A DNA stretch of 64,000 nucleotides from Ahrensia sp. (GTDB lineage: Bacteria; Pseudomonadota; Alphaproteobacteria; Rhizobiales; Rhizobiaceae): assembly GCA_002706335.1 (NCBI GenBank), contig PAKZ01000009.1, forward strand, positions 356,769 to 420,768, given 5' to 3'. The translations under genes and the position numbers were made by a program. The notes beneath the pieces were generated by a model. It ran no database searches, was not told the origin of the DNA, and was given only the letters and a program-made list of their open reading frames with translations. The first letter of the stretch is position 1. Each line of letters begins with the position of its first letter. Positions 17,910-26,152 of the stretch are shown here, piece by piece.

Positions 17910-18836
17910 ATGAAACCGAAACTCTTCATCGACGGCGAACACGGAACCACGGGCCTGCAGATCCGGCAGCGGATCGCGGGACGCGACGACATCGAGGTGC
18001 TGTCGATCCCCGAGGCCGAACGGCGCAACCAGTCGATGCGCGAGCAGCTTCTGAAGGAAGCCGACATCGCCATCCTCTGCTTGCCGGACGACGCCGCGCG
18101 CGAATCCGTCGCCATGGTGGCCGACGCAGGCACGCGCATCATCGACGCCTCGACCGCGCATCGCGTCGCGGACGGCTGGACCTACGGTTTCCCGGAAATG
18201 GACGCCGACCAGCCGGAAAAGATCGCCAAGGCACGCTATGTCGCCAATCCCGGCTGCTGGCCGCAGGGCCCGATCGCCATGCTGCGGCCGCTGGTCAAGG
18301 CTGGTCTGGTCCCGGCGGACTACCCGGTCACCTTCACCGGCATCACCGGCTATTCCGGCGGCGGCAAGGCCATGATCGCCGATTACGAGGAGATGGGCGA
18401 CACCGCGCCGGAATACCTTCCCTATGGGTTAACTTTGTCGCACAAGCATTTGCCGGAACTGAAGAAAAATGCTCTATTGACGCGCGATCCGCTGATGGTC
18501 CCGGTCGTCGGAGACTTCGCCCAGGGCATGCTGACCATGGTGCCGCTGCAGCTCTCGACCCTCGACACCGTGCCGACCGGCCAGCAGCTCCACGACGCCA
18601 TCGCAGACCATTACGCCTCGATCCCCAATAGCGTCGTCACCGTCGCCCCCTACGCCTCGATCGAACGCAGCGGCGACATCGACCCGCAGGTCAACAACGA
18701 CACCGACGCGATGACCCTCTATGTCTGCACCAACGACAAAAGAGCCCAAGCCGTCCTGATCGCCGTCTACGACAATCTTGGCAAGGGCGCCTCGGGGGCT
18801 GCGGTGCAGAATTTGGATCTTATGATTGGCGGGTAG
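17910..18836 (+). CDS. argC: N-acetyl-gamma-glutamyl-phosphate reductase, short type
   Basis: A 308-residue ArgC of the shorter type 2 class found in alphaproteobacteria. FIDGEHGTTGLQIRQRI is the NADPH-binding start and NPGCWPQGP carries the catalytic cysteine. GYSGGGKAMI and LPYGLTLSHKHLPE are family signatures. It reduces N-acetylglutamyl phosphate to the semialdehyde in arginine synthesis. An A+G-rich region precedes the ATG. The next gene, on the opposite strand, is an A+T-rich insert, so argC marks an edge of conserved chromosome. Confidence 0.96.
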   Translation: MKPKLFIDGEHGTTGLQIRQRIAGRDDIEVLSIPEAERRNQSMREQLLKEADIAILCLPDDAARESVAMVADAGTRIIDASTAHRVADGWTYGFPEMDADQPEKIAKARYVANPGCWPQGPIAMLRPLVKAGLVPADYPVTFTGITGYSGGGKAMIADYEEMGDTAPEYLPYGLTLSHKHLPELKKNALLTRDPLMVPVVGDFAQGMLTMVPLQLSTLDTVPTGQQLHDAIADHYASIPNSVVTVAPYASIERSGDIDPQVNNDTDAMTLYVCTNDKRAQAVLIAVYDNLGKGASGAAVQNLDLMIGG

Positions 18837-18928
18837 TTACTAATTCGTCGCCCGATGTGCGAAAAGATTGGCGCAGGATTTCTAGGAACGCCAGCGGGTA
18901 GACGATTGCTATCGTCTCGAGTGGCCCA

Positions 18929-19636
18929 TTAATTCCTAATTTTCCAAAAGTTTTGAGCGCCTACAGACACAGATTCAATCGCATGGCGTTCTTCTGGCGG
19001 AGTATTTGATTTTAGCAAGTCGAACATATTACTAATTATAGTTCGACTACTTCCGACATATCCATGAGAAAAATCGCCCAAATCGAGGTCATTTACAAGA
19101 ATTGTATCCATACCTTTAAGAATAAATGTTGGCGGAGTAACACCCACCCTTGGAAAGCTGTGTAGCCAACCAGAGATTATAAGAGCCTTGTCTCGATCAG
19201 ATATGTAGGAAGTTGTGCGCTTGACGTGCGAGACAGCATGAACACCTAGACGAGGCATAATCGATGCGTCCACATCGGCCGCCGCCAGTATTATCTGATT
19301 AATAGACTTTATTATTTTCTTTCTACCATTTGCGAGAATTTCTATCGCACTAAGAAGACATCTACACCCCATGCTATGCGCTATGATGTTGATACTATTC
19401 TGATTCGATTCTTTTACAAACTCTTCTAAATAGTCAGCGAGCGCATATTTGCTGGCGTCAGCAACTGTTTCGTCTGCGCTATACTTCAACACGCTACCTT
19501 GGGAAGGCCAGCTAAAAAGCCCAATCCCTTGACCCAATCCGAGATCATATCCTATCTGCGCAGCGCGAAGCACAGCATCTTTAAACGTATTATTGAAGCC
19601 ATGAATGAAAATTGTCGGTTTTTCTTTAATCTTCAT
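18929..19636 (-). CDS. DUF900-type alpha/beta hydrolase domain, separated from the upstream part by TGA
   Basis: A 235-residue alpha/beta hydrolase core. IFIHGFNNTFKDA (about 9-21) is the oxyanion loop, FSWPSQGSVLKY (41-52) is a DUF900 hallmark, AHSMG gives nucleophile S88, and H191 (FSHGY) is a plausible catalytic histidine. Its ATG is directly after, and in the same frame as, the TGA of the pentapeptide-repeat gene. The N-terminal strands usual for DUF900 proteins (FFGTNR, VVIPEGHRMG) are encoded before that TGA. So this is either a re-initiated subunit or half of a gene broken by one nonsense change. The region is clearly A+T rich compared with argC and looks acquired. Confidence 0.82.
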   Translation of the reverse strand: MKIKEKPTIFIHGFNNTFKDAVLRAAQIGYDLGLGQGIGLFSWPSQGSVLKYSADETVADASKYALADYLEEFVKESNQNSINIIAHSMGCRCLLSAIEILANGRKKIIKSINQIILAAADVDASIMPRLGVHAVSHVKRTTSYISDRDKALIISGWLHSFPRVGVTPPTFILKGMDTILVNDLDLGDFSHGYVGSSRTIISNMFDLLKSNTPPEERHAIESVSVGAQNFWKIRN

Positions 19637-20521
19637 TCAATTAGATGTTTCACGAATTAATTTCCAAAACAAATCCTCATTTAGATATATAATTTGATCA
19701 AGCTTTATGCGATCATCATAGCGATTTATAAGCCGCTTCCATCGTGGGGAACCTAAGGAACCCATTCTGTGTCCCTCAGGTATGACAACCTCACATACAC
19801 CTAAGCTTAATTCAGAATGTATATTTCGTCCGAAATCCGTCAATGCACCTCTCTCAAACATCGGATTTCGGTTGGTACCGAAAAAGACATCGTACTTGTG
19901 CTTCACTGTACGATCATCAGATTTCGTATCAACGGATTTTGCCATACCGCCGTCCGCCAAAACCTTAGGCCAAACATCTAAGCCTTCAGCATTCTTTTGA
20001 TAAATCGCAGTTGATAGATAATCTCTATAGGATTTCTGAGTAAGAAATACTTGCGCTGAATGGTCTTTAGCTGTTTCTATTTGTTCTTCAGAAACATCAC
20101 TTTCTATGAAGAGAGCCCCTTCCAATCCGACGCCTTTAAAGGAAACGCCCCGCAAATTCGCAAACTCGAAGACCGCCCGGTCAAATAGCGATTTTTCTAG
20201 ATCAGCCCCGGAAAGATCGGCTTTTTTGAAATTTGCGCCGATAAAGTTCGACTTGGACATATCCGCATTTGAAAGTATCGCGTTGGAAAACTTTGCATTC
20301 TGAAAATTGAGCCCAGATAAATTGGCCCCGCTCAAATTCGAACCAGAAAAATCTATCCCTTCAAAGTATCTGGATGTCTTTGGAGAGTCCCGATAATCCT
20401 CTGGCAGCAGGTCAAAGAATTTAACTCCTGACAGATCAGGAGAAAATCCCACTTTCTTCCGACGTCGATTCCATTTCTCAACGCCTTCACTCAGCCAATT
20501 AACATGCCAAGAGTCAGCCAT
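19637..20521 (-). CDS. Pentapeptide-repeat protein with DUF900 N-terminal segment
   Basis: A 294-residue protein. Residues 54-143 form a right-handed pentapeptide-repeat helix with the A(D/N)LxX pattern (for example SNLSGANLSGLNF and GANFKKADLSGADL). From about 210 the sequence changes to DVFFGTNRNP, then LGVCEVVIPEGHRMG, which are the first strands of DUF900 hydrolases. The frame then meets TGA and continues open and in register for 235 codons as the hydrolase core. Pentapeptide proteins act as scaffolds, often in membrane or effector settings; the function here is unknown. Base composition is A+T rich, a sign of transfer. Confidence 0.82.
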   Translation of the reverse strand: MADSWHVNWLSEGVEKWNRRRKKVGFSPDLSGVKFFDLLPEDYRDSPKTSRYFEGIDFSGSNLSGANLSGLNFQNAKFSNAILSNADMSKSNFIGANFKKADLSGADLEKSLFDRAVFEFANLRGVSFKGVGLEGALFIESDVSEEQIETAKDHSAQVFLTQKSYRDYLSTAIYQKNAEGLDVWPKVLADGGMAKSVDTKSDDRTVKHKYDVFFGTNRNPMFERGALTDFGRNIHSELSLGVCEVVIPEGHRMGSLGSPRWKRLINRYDDRIKLDQIIYLNEDLFWKLIRETSN

Positions 20522-20713
20522 AGGCGCCTAAATTACCAATACAATAGCACGATTAGGATGAGTAGGATTTAATTAGGACGGGTGTCAACTCACCGCATTT
20601 GCTTCCAACAATCACTAACGGAAATCTGGGACCCGTCGCATGTTGCAATCGCGATCTTCTAACGGTCGGGGACTTTGTCACTGTAAGTGCCGTTGCATCC
20701 AATGGGGCAACCC

Positions 20714-21271
20714 CTAGCCCGCCCCCAGCGGCGCAAGCCCCTTATACGCCCGCTGGTGCCAGATCAGCGGCTGCGCGTCGGGGTTGCCCTCCACGCCGGT
20801 CACCCCGCCGGCGAACAGCACATGCGTTTCCGTTTCCATCGTGCCGATCAGGTCGCAATCCATGGCCGCGACCGCGCCGGCAAGGCGCGGGTGGCCTGAG
20901 GGCCATTCGGTCCAGTTTCCATGGTCGAACCGCTTCTCCGGGTCGCCCCGGCCCGCAAAAGCGTCGGCGATGGCGCGCTGCGGCTCCGCCAGCATGGCGA
21001 AGGAAAAGCCGTAAGTCTCGGCGATCGCTTCGGCCAGTTCGCTGCCAATGGCGATCGAGATCAGGATCGAGGGCGGGTCGACCGACAGCGAGAAGACGGA
21101 GGTGACCGTGCGGCCGATAAGCCGGTCGCCGCGCCGCGCCGTCACCACGCAGGCGGTCGCGCCGAGCGACGCCATCGCGTCGCGGAACCCCTGCCTGCCC
21201 GCATAGGGCCGAAACGGCGATCCGAGCCGGAATTCAGTCACTTCGGCGGCGTGCGGGTCGTGCGCTGTCAT
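20714..21271 (-). CDS. Flavin reductase family protein (FMN-binding split barrel)
   Basis: A 185-residue flavin reductase-like protein. FRDAMASLGATACVVTARR, GRTVTSVFSLSVDPPSILI and the C-terminal WHQRAYKGL fit the family, which reduces FMN/FAD with NAD(P)H for partner monooxygenases. No monooxygenase is adjacent here; the neighbour is sodB, 50 bases upstream on the same strand, so it may be co-transcribed with an oxidative-stress gene. A second, distinct member is encoded at 58450-58950. Confidence 0.85.
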   Translation of the reverse strand: MTAHDPHAAEVTEFRLGSPFRPYAGRQGFRDAMASLGATACVVTARRGDRLIGRTVTSVFSLSVDPPSILISIAIGSELAEAIAETYGFSFAMLAEPQRAIADAFAGRGDPEKRFDHGNWTEWPSGHPRLAGAVAAMDCDLIGTMETETHVLFAGGVTGVEGNPDAQPLIWHQRAYKGLAPLGAG

Positions 21272-21321
21272 GATCCGTCAGTCGGCCGGCGGAGCCGTCG
21301 GGCCCCGCCGGAACCGGTCGA

Positions 21322-21924
21322 TTATCCGAGATTGGCTTCCGCCAGCTCGTAATTGGCGAGCTTGTCGAGGAAGTTCATCACGTAGTCAGGGCGGCGATTG
21401 CGGAAGTCGAGATAGTAGCTGTGCTCCCACACATCGAGGCCGAGCAGCACCTTGCCTTCGCCGGTGGCCAGCGGGTTGGAGCCGTTCGGCGTCTTCGCCG
21501 TCTTCAGCTTGCCGTCGTCGCCCTGAACCAGCCAGGCCCAGCCGGAGCCGAACTGGCCGACAGCGGCGGTCTTGAAGGCATCCTTGAAGGCGTCGACCGA
21601 GCCGAAATCCTCGACGATCTTCGCTTCCAGCTTGCCGGGCATCGCGCCGCCTGTCGGCGACAAGGCGTTCCAGAAATGGATATGGTTCCAGTGCTGGCCG
21701 GCATTATTGAAGACCGGCGCCATGTCCGGCTTGTCCTTGACGAAGGCGATGATTTCCTCGAGCGACTTGCCCTGCAGGTCGGCGTTCTTCTCGACGAAGC
21801 CGTTCAGCGCGGTGACATAGGCATTGTGGTGCTTGCCGTGGTGCAGTTCCAGCGTTTCCTGGCACATGCCGCGTTCGGCGAGAGCGGATTCGGCGTAAGA
21901 GAGAGCGGGCAGTTCGAAAGCCAT
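21322..21924 (-). CDS. sodB: Superoxide dismutase, Fe/Mn type
   Basis: A 200-residue cytosolic SodB. Metal-site motifs are LHHGKHHNAYV, QHWNHIHFWN and DVWEHSYYLDFRNRRPDYV; FGSGWAWLV is also conserved. It converts superoxide to peroxide and oxygen. The frame is open from 22008, but MAFELPALSY at 21924 is the family start and follows an AAAGGAGCCC site. It is divergent from a SufR-like regulator gene 88 bases away, which could control it. Confidence 0.96.
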   Translation of the reverse strand: MAFELPALSYAESALAERGMCQETLELHHGKHHNAYVTALNGFVEKNADLQGKSLEEIIAFVKDKPDMAPVFNNAGQHWNHIHFWNALSPTGGAMPGKLEAKIVEDFGSVDAFKDAFKTAAVGQFGSGWAWLVQGDDGKLKTAKTPNGSNPLATGEGKVLLGLDVWEHSYYLDFRNRRPDYVMNFLDKLANYELAEANLG

Positions 21925-22012
21925 GATTGGGCTCCTTTCTTTGCACGGCTTGCGAAGGCAGGCCGTATCGGATATTTTCCAAGCAATGGCTTTGAAAACT
22001 AGCGACACCTAT

Positions 22013-22678
22013 ATGTCAAGCGAGAGCTTGGAAAACACCGACTGGTCTCCGCGCAGCTCGTCGGAGCGCATCCTCATGCTGCTCAAGATGCATGGAAAGC
22101 TGACGGCGGCGGCGATCGGCGAGAAACTCGGCACCACCGGCGAGGCCGCGCGCCAGCAGCTCGCGCGGCTGGAACGCGATGGCCTCACGCTCGCTAGCAG
22201 CGAACCGTCCGGCGTCGGTCGTCCAACGCGCCTGTGGAAGCTGACGGCGGCGGGCCATGCTCGCTTTCCGGACACCCATGCCGCGCTGACGGTGCAGATC
22301 CTCGACTCGGTGCGCACCCTCCTCGGCGAGGCCGCGCTGGACCGTATCATCGCAAGGCGCGAGGACGAGACCCGCACCCATTACAAGGCCGCCATGGCCG
22401 GCCGCTTCGGTCTGAAGGACCGCGTCGCCGCGCTCGCCGAGTTGCGCTCCGCCGAAGGCTACATGGCCGGTTGGCGGGAAACCGGTGACGGCGGCGTCAT
22501 GCTGGTCGAGAACCATTGTCCCATCTGCGCCGCCGCCGCCTCCTGTCAGGGCTTCTGCCGCGCCGAACTCAGCGTCTTTCGCGACGTCCTGGGCCCGGAC
22601 GCCTCGGTGGAACGGACCGAACACCTCATCAATGGCGGCAGCCGCTGCAGCTACATCATCCGGGAAGCGAACGCATGA
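22013..22678 (+). CDS. SufR-like winged-helix regulator with C-terminal cysteine cluster
   Basis: A 221-residue regulator. The N-terminal winged helix spans about residues 12-75 (RILMLLKMHGKLTAAAIGEKL, with GRPTRLW in the wing region). The C-terminal domain has C169, C172, C178 and C182 (CPIC, SC, FC) and a lone C212, fitting an Fe-S or metal-sensing site as in SufR. The ATG at 22013 starts MSSESLENTDW; an ATG at 21986 is an alternative. It is divergent from sodB and overlaps the truncated haemoglobin gene by four bases. Control of sodB and of its own operon in response to Fe-S or redox state is inference. Confidence 0.83.
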   Translation: MSSESLENTDWSPRSSSERILMLLKMHGKLTAAAIGEKLGTTGEAARQQLARLERDGLTLASSEPSGVGRPTRLWKLTAAGHARFPDTHAALTVQILDSVRTLLGEAALDRIIARREDETRTHYKAAMAGRFGLKDRVAALAELRSAEGYMAGWRETGDGGVMLVENHCPICAAAASCQGFCRAELSVFRDVLGPDASVERTEHLINGGSRCSYIIREANA

Positions 22679-23148
22679 GCACGCCCGAGACGGAACCGCT
22701 GCGCCGGATTCATCCCGACATCGAGCGCGCCCTGCGCGAAGGCCTCGACGAGGCGATGATCCGCCGCGTCGTCGACCGATTCTACGCCGTCGCCCGCGAG
22801 GACGATCTCATAGGTCCGATCTTCCTGCGTGTCGTCCCGGACGAGAACTGGCAGGCGCATCTCGACACGATCATCGATTTCTGGAGTTCGATGCTGCTCG
22901 GCTCCGGGCGATATGACGGCCGGCCCATGCCCAAACACATGGCGATCCCGGAACTCGACGACGCGCATTTCATGCGTTGGCTCGCCCTCTTCCGTCGCAC
23001 GGTGGAGGAACTGTGCCCGCCCGCGACCGCGGCGCTTTTCGTGAACCGGTCGGAACGTGTGGGCAATTCCTTCCGCATCAACATCAAGATGCGCAGAGGC
23101 GAGGAGATCATCCACATCGCGCCGCTGCAACGCGAGGAATTGGCCTGA
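22675..23148 (+). CDS. Group III truncated haemoglobin
   Basis: A 157-residue globin. RRVVDRFYAVAREDDLIGPIF, NWQAHLDTIIDFWSSMLLG and GRPMPKHM fit group III truncated haemoglobins; the histidine in DDAHFMRWL is the likely proximal haem ligand. Family members bind O2 and NO and often protect against nitrosative stress. Its ATG overlaps the regulator stop (ATGA), so both are probably translated from one mRNA. Linking a globin with an Fe-S-type regulator and sodB fits a redox/NO defence unit; this is inference. Confidence 0.9.
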   Translation: MSTPETEPLRRIHPDIERALREGLDEAMIRRVVDRFYAVAREDDLIGPIFLRVVPDENWQAHLDTIIDFWSSMLLGSGRYDGRPMPKHMAIPELDDAHFMRWLALFRRTVEELCPPATAALFVNRSERVGNSFRINIKMRRGEEIIHIAPLQREELA

Positions 23149-23164
23149 CCGCGCCGGTTTCTCC

Positions 23165-23192
23165 TTGCATTCCAGATCGAACGTTCTATATT
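23165..23192 (+). promoter_or_regulatory. Candidate promoter of a small RNA
   Basis: TTGCAT (23165-23170) and TATATT (23187-23192) are spaced by 16 bases, directly after the haemoglobin stop. The start would be near 23199. Confidence 0.45.
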
Positions 23193-23198
23193 GGTTCT

Positions 23199-23351
23199 CA
23201 GGACGAACGGTCCGCGAGGCTCCTTCCAGATGTGTTGTGAGGTTTCGGTCACCGTCCTGCTTGAGTTGATCGATCACTTGGCGACCACGGATGTACTGGC
23301 GCCCTGAAGATCTCAGCCAACGAGGGAAGCGGGCAATTGCCCGCTTTTTTT
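23199..23351 (+). ncRNA. Candidate small RNA upstream of cspA
   Basis: About 150 bases lie between a promoter-like pair (23165-23192) and a strong terminator (23327-23351), with no convincing start codon or ribosome-binding site. The 5' end can fold around GGAC/GTCC (near 23201-23213). A short peptide frame or an untranslated tail of the haemoglobin operon are alternatives. I do not recognise a named sRNA family. Confidence 0.42.
23327..23351 (+). terminator. Intrinsic terminator
   Basis: The perfect palindrome AAGCGGGCAA (23327-23336) with TTGCCCGCTT (23337-23346) is followed by T residues to 23351. It would end either a small RNA or the haemoglobin operon. Confidence 0.88.
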
Positions 23352-23400
23352 GTGCGCGTTTTTCAGAGTGCATTTATTTTCGCGTAGCCAAATAAAATCC

Positions 23401-23429
23401 TTGTATATGCCAGCCTGAACGCCTATGTG
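23401..23429 (+). promoter_or_regulatory. Candidate cspA promoter with long 5' leader
   Basis: TTGTAT (23401-23406) and TATGTG (23424-23429) are spaced by 17 bases. The transcript would have a leader of about 130 bases before cspA, as usual for cold-shock genes whose leader acts as an RNA thermosensor. Confidence 0.4.
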
Positions 23430-23564
23430 AGGATATCGTTTCTTTGGCCTGCTTTGGCTTTTCGCGGCGTCTGCGCTTTCGACCCGTCAAAATATTTCCA
23501 AAATTTCGATACTCGAACGTGTCCGCATGTTGCGGCGCGGCATTTCTACTTGGGAATTACTATC

Positions 23565-23771
23565 ATGACTACAGGTACCGTAAAATTCTACAATGGCCAA
23601 AAGGGTTTTGGCTTCATCGCACCGGAAGATGGCAGCAAGGACGTTTTCGTTCATATCAGCGCGCTTGATCGCGCCGGCATGGGCGGTCTGGTCGAAGGCC
23701 AGAAGATCGGCTTCGACGTCGAAACCGGCCGCGACGGCCGCAGCAGCGCTGCAAACCTCCAGGCGCTCTGA
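23565..23771 (+). CDS. cspA: Cold-shock protein, CspA family
   Basis: A 68-residue single cold-shock domain. The RNA-binding motifs KGFGFI and DVFVHIS are both present, preceded by TGTVKFYNG. The protein binds single-stranded nucleic acid and acts as an RNA chaperone. The frame is open from 23427, but the ATG at 23565 (MTTGTVKFYN) is the family start. It is monocistronic, with a terminator 56 bases downstream. Confidence 0.96.
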   Translation: MTTGTVKFYNGQKGFGFIAPEDGSKDVFVHISALDRAGMGGLVEGQKIGFDVETGRDGRSSAANLQAL

Positions 23772-23826
23772 TAGCGCCAATACCGGATCGGCCGCTTCCC
23801 AGCGAAACGGCCTGTCCCACCATTCG

Positions 23827-23852
23827 AAGCGGGGATCCTTCCCCGCTTTTTT
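23827..23852 (+). terminator. Intrinsic terminator of cspA
   Basis: AAGCGGGG (23827-23834) pairs with CCCCGCTT (23841-23848) around a six-base loop, followed by T residues to 23852. Confidence 0.88.
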
Positions 23853-24028
23853 GCGTCTGAGGGCACCTGCGGTCCGCGCGGTTGGATAAATCCGGCCCGG
23901 TTTCGCCCTAACCGCCTGTCATGTCAGAATTATCCCAAACAGTCTGTCCACCGCCACTCTGACATCCCTTAGCCTGATCGGGTCACAGCCTGAGAGCCGG
24001 CTGCGTGAAACAGGAGCCGACAGCGGCA

Positions 24029-24721
24029 ATGGAGTTCAACTGGGCAGGCGCGATCGACAGGAACCGGGAGCAGCTCCTGGATATCGTCACGCAGTTGTTC
24101 ATCCTGGCCGGCATTCGCACCGGACGGGTCGTCGAGATGCTGCCGTTCAGCCTGAAGCTCCGTATCCTCGCCATTCTGCGCCCCGCCGAATTCGCCACCC
24201 GCCGGCTTATTGCCACGGCCGCGTGCAAGCTGGTGACGGTTGCAGAGAGCGCGCCTGAAAAGCCCGAAGGCCAGCCGCCACACTCCGCCACTCCCGGGCC
24301 GGATCAGAATACCCATCCCGAGACGCCGGCGACGTCCGCCGACGATCGGGAAAAGGCTGCCACCTTCCCCCTGTTCGATCCGTTCAAGCCCTTCTGCCAT
24401 CCCTGGCGGGAAGACGATGATAGCGACGAAGAGCCGAAATGGTCGCCGCAATTCTATACCCCGCCAAACCAGCCGGTCGATGCGCGATCCCTCTGCCGCC
24501 GCATCAAGGCGCTGGAACAGGCGCTGCAGCATCTTGAGAAACACGCCGCCCGCCTCGCCCGCTGGCGTGCACGGCGCGATAACGAAAAAGTCCGTCCCCG
24601 ACGCTTCAGCCCGATGCGCCCTGGCTATCCGCCCGGCTGGCGCAAGAAGCCGAAGACCCACATCGAAGAAGTGCTGAGAGAATGCAATTTCCTTGCCCTC
24701 GACGCATGGGACACATCATAG
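24029..24721 (+). CDS. Hypothetical protein
   Basis: A 230-residue protein that I cannot assign. The N-terminal 70 residues are predicted helical (MEFNWAGAIDRNREQLLDIV). The middle (about 75-150) is rich in proline, acidic residues and threonine, so probably disordered. The C-terminal part has a helix LCRRIKALEQALQHLEKHAAR and a basic tail (RRDNEKVRPRRFSPMRPGY). No signal peptide or membrane segment is seen. The ATG at 24029 has an AGGAG site 12 bases upstream; a GTG at 24005 in frame is an alternative. Codon bias looks normal for the genome, so it is probably real. Confidence 0.65.
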   Translation: MEFNWAGAIDRNREQLLDIVTQLFILAGIRTGRVVEMLPFSLKLRILAILRPAEFATRRLIATAACKLVTVAESAPEKPEGQPPHSATPGPDQNTHPETPATSADDREKAATFPLFDPFKPFCHPWREDDDSDEEPKWSPQFYTPPNQPVDARSLCRRIKALEQALQHLEKHAARLARWRARRDNEKVRPRRFSPMRPGYPPGWRKKPKTHIEEVLRECNFLALDAWDTS

Positions 24722-24795
24722 GTGCGGGACCGCCCCTAAGCGACGCGAAACCTCAAGGCTGGAAAGAAGCACTCCGGCGACAAACACGCACGCCC

Positions 24796-24820
24796 ACTCT
24801 CCCACCTTGTGGGGGAGATG
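24796..24820. repeat. Short palindrome (REP-like)
   Basis: CTCCCAC (24799-24805) faces GTGGGGGAG (24809-24817) in the gap between the hypothetical gene and ctaA. A similar CCCC-CACnATG-GGGAG unit occurs near 63902-63920. These resemble short dispersed palindromes of rhizobial genomes. It could also act as a terminator. Confidence 0.35.
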
Positions 24821-24870
24821 TCGGCGCAGGCCCACAGAGCGGGGTCATGGCGCGGAAATCAACCGCCCCC

Positions 24871-26007
24871 TCAGTCTCGCACGCCCACCATGTCGAACCG
24901 ATGCGGCGTGCCGTCTTCCAGCGGCAGCGGGCCGACAAGTCCGCGCCAATGCGCCACCGCGAAGCCGAGCACGATCATGGCGGTTCCCTGATGGATAAGC
25001 CCCCAGTCCAGCGGCACATAGGTCAGCAGCGTCACGATGCCGAAAATCGCCTGTAGCGTCACCAGTCCGAACAGAACCGCGGCGCGGCGCGCATGGGTCG
25101 AGCCCGGCGCCCAGCGCCACGCGAACACCATGTGGACCGCCGCCGCCAGCCAGACGACCCACGCGAAGGTGCGGTGGGCGAACTGGACGATCGCCGGCGT
25201 GTCGAAGAAATTCATCAGTCCCAGCGCCGGCTCCCATTGCGAGGACGGGAAGAAGCCGTTGTCCATCGTCGGCCACTCGTTGAACACCAGCCCGGCGTCC
25301 AGCCCGGCAACAAGCGCGCCGAGATACATCTGGATGAAAATGATCACGACCAGCAGCGCCGCCACCTTGTCGGAGCGCGATGTCGGCTTCAGGTCGGGCG
25401 CATGCGGGGCAATGCCGCGTGCCACCCACATGATCGACGCATAGATCAGGCTGGCCATCATCAGATGCCCCGCCAGCCGGTAATGGCTGACATCGACCCT
25501 TTCGGTCAGCCCCGACGTGACCATCCACCAGCCGATGAATCCCTGCAGGCCGCCAAGCGCCAATATGCCGAGCAACGGCAATTTGATGCGCCGGTCGAGC
25601 CGGTCCGTCGCCCAGAAAAAGGCGAGCGGCAGTGCGAAAAGCACCCCGACGCTGCGCGCCAGCAGCCGGTGTCCCCATTCCCACCAGAAGATGCCCTTGA
25701 ACGCCTCGAGCGACATGCCGGCATTGACCTGCTCATATTCCGGAATCTGCTTGTACTTGGCGAATTCTTCCTGCCACTGCGCTTCGCCGATCGGCGGGAT
25801 GACGCCGTGGATCGGCTTCCATTCCGTGATCGACAGGCCCGAATCCGTCAGCCGCGTCGCGCCGCCGACGACCACGAGGGCGATCAGGACAAGCAGCATG
25901 AAGTAGAGCCAGCCGCGCACCTGGGCGCGATGCCGGATTTCGCGCATCTGCGTATCGAGCGCGATTGGCCGCGCGGATGCGGCGGTATCGAGTGTCATGT
26001 CCGTCAT
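24871..26007 (-). CDS. ctaA: Haem A synthase, COX15/CtaA family
   Basis: A 378-residue inner-membrane protein with about eight helices. VVVGGATRLTDSGLSITEWKP (about 45-65) is the COX15 signature. Histidines in WEWGHRLLARSVG, HYRLAGHLMMA, QFAHRTFAW and IHQGTAM fit the four haem ligands. It oxidises haem O to haem A for aa3-type cytochrome oxidase. It is the longer proteobacterial/mitochondrial type. It is divergent from the DUF2842 gene, a pairing that I recall from rhizobia. Confidence 0.95.
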   Translation of the reverse strand: MTDMTLDTAASARPIALDTQMREIRHRAQVRGWLYFMLLVLIALVVVGGATRLTDSGLSITEWKPIHGVIPPIGEAQWQEEFAKYKQIPEYEQVNAGMSLEAFKGIFWWEWGHRLLARSVGVLFALPLAFFWATDRLDRRIKLPLLGILALGGLQGFIGWWMVTSGLTERVDVSHYRLAGHLMMASLIYASIMWVARGIAPHAPDLKPTSRSDKVAALLVVIIFIQMYLGALVAGLDAGLVFNEWPTMDNGFFPSSQWEPALGLMNFFDTPAIVQFAHRTFAWVVWLAAAVHMVFAWRWAPGSTHARRAAVLFGLVTLQAIFGIVTLLTYVPLDWGLIHQGTAMIVLGFAVAHWRGLVGPLPLEDGTPHRFDMVGVRD

Positions 26008-26152
26008 GGGTCTGTTCTGCCGGGCGAGGTCTGCAATATCGGAGACATAAAGCCGGCTGCCGCCCGTGAAAAGCGTCGCAATGCCGCAGAAGCGGGATTG
26101 GTTTTGCCGGTCGGGATGCTACATAGCCCGCCAGTCGAAAAAGAAAAGCCCG

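Noticed and set aside
19634..19642. Selenocysteine at the in-frame TGA
   Set aside because: No SECIS-like hairpin was seen just after the TGA, and DUF900 hydrolases have no known selenocysteine at this place.
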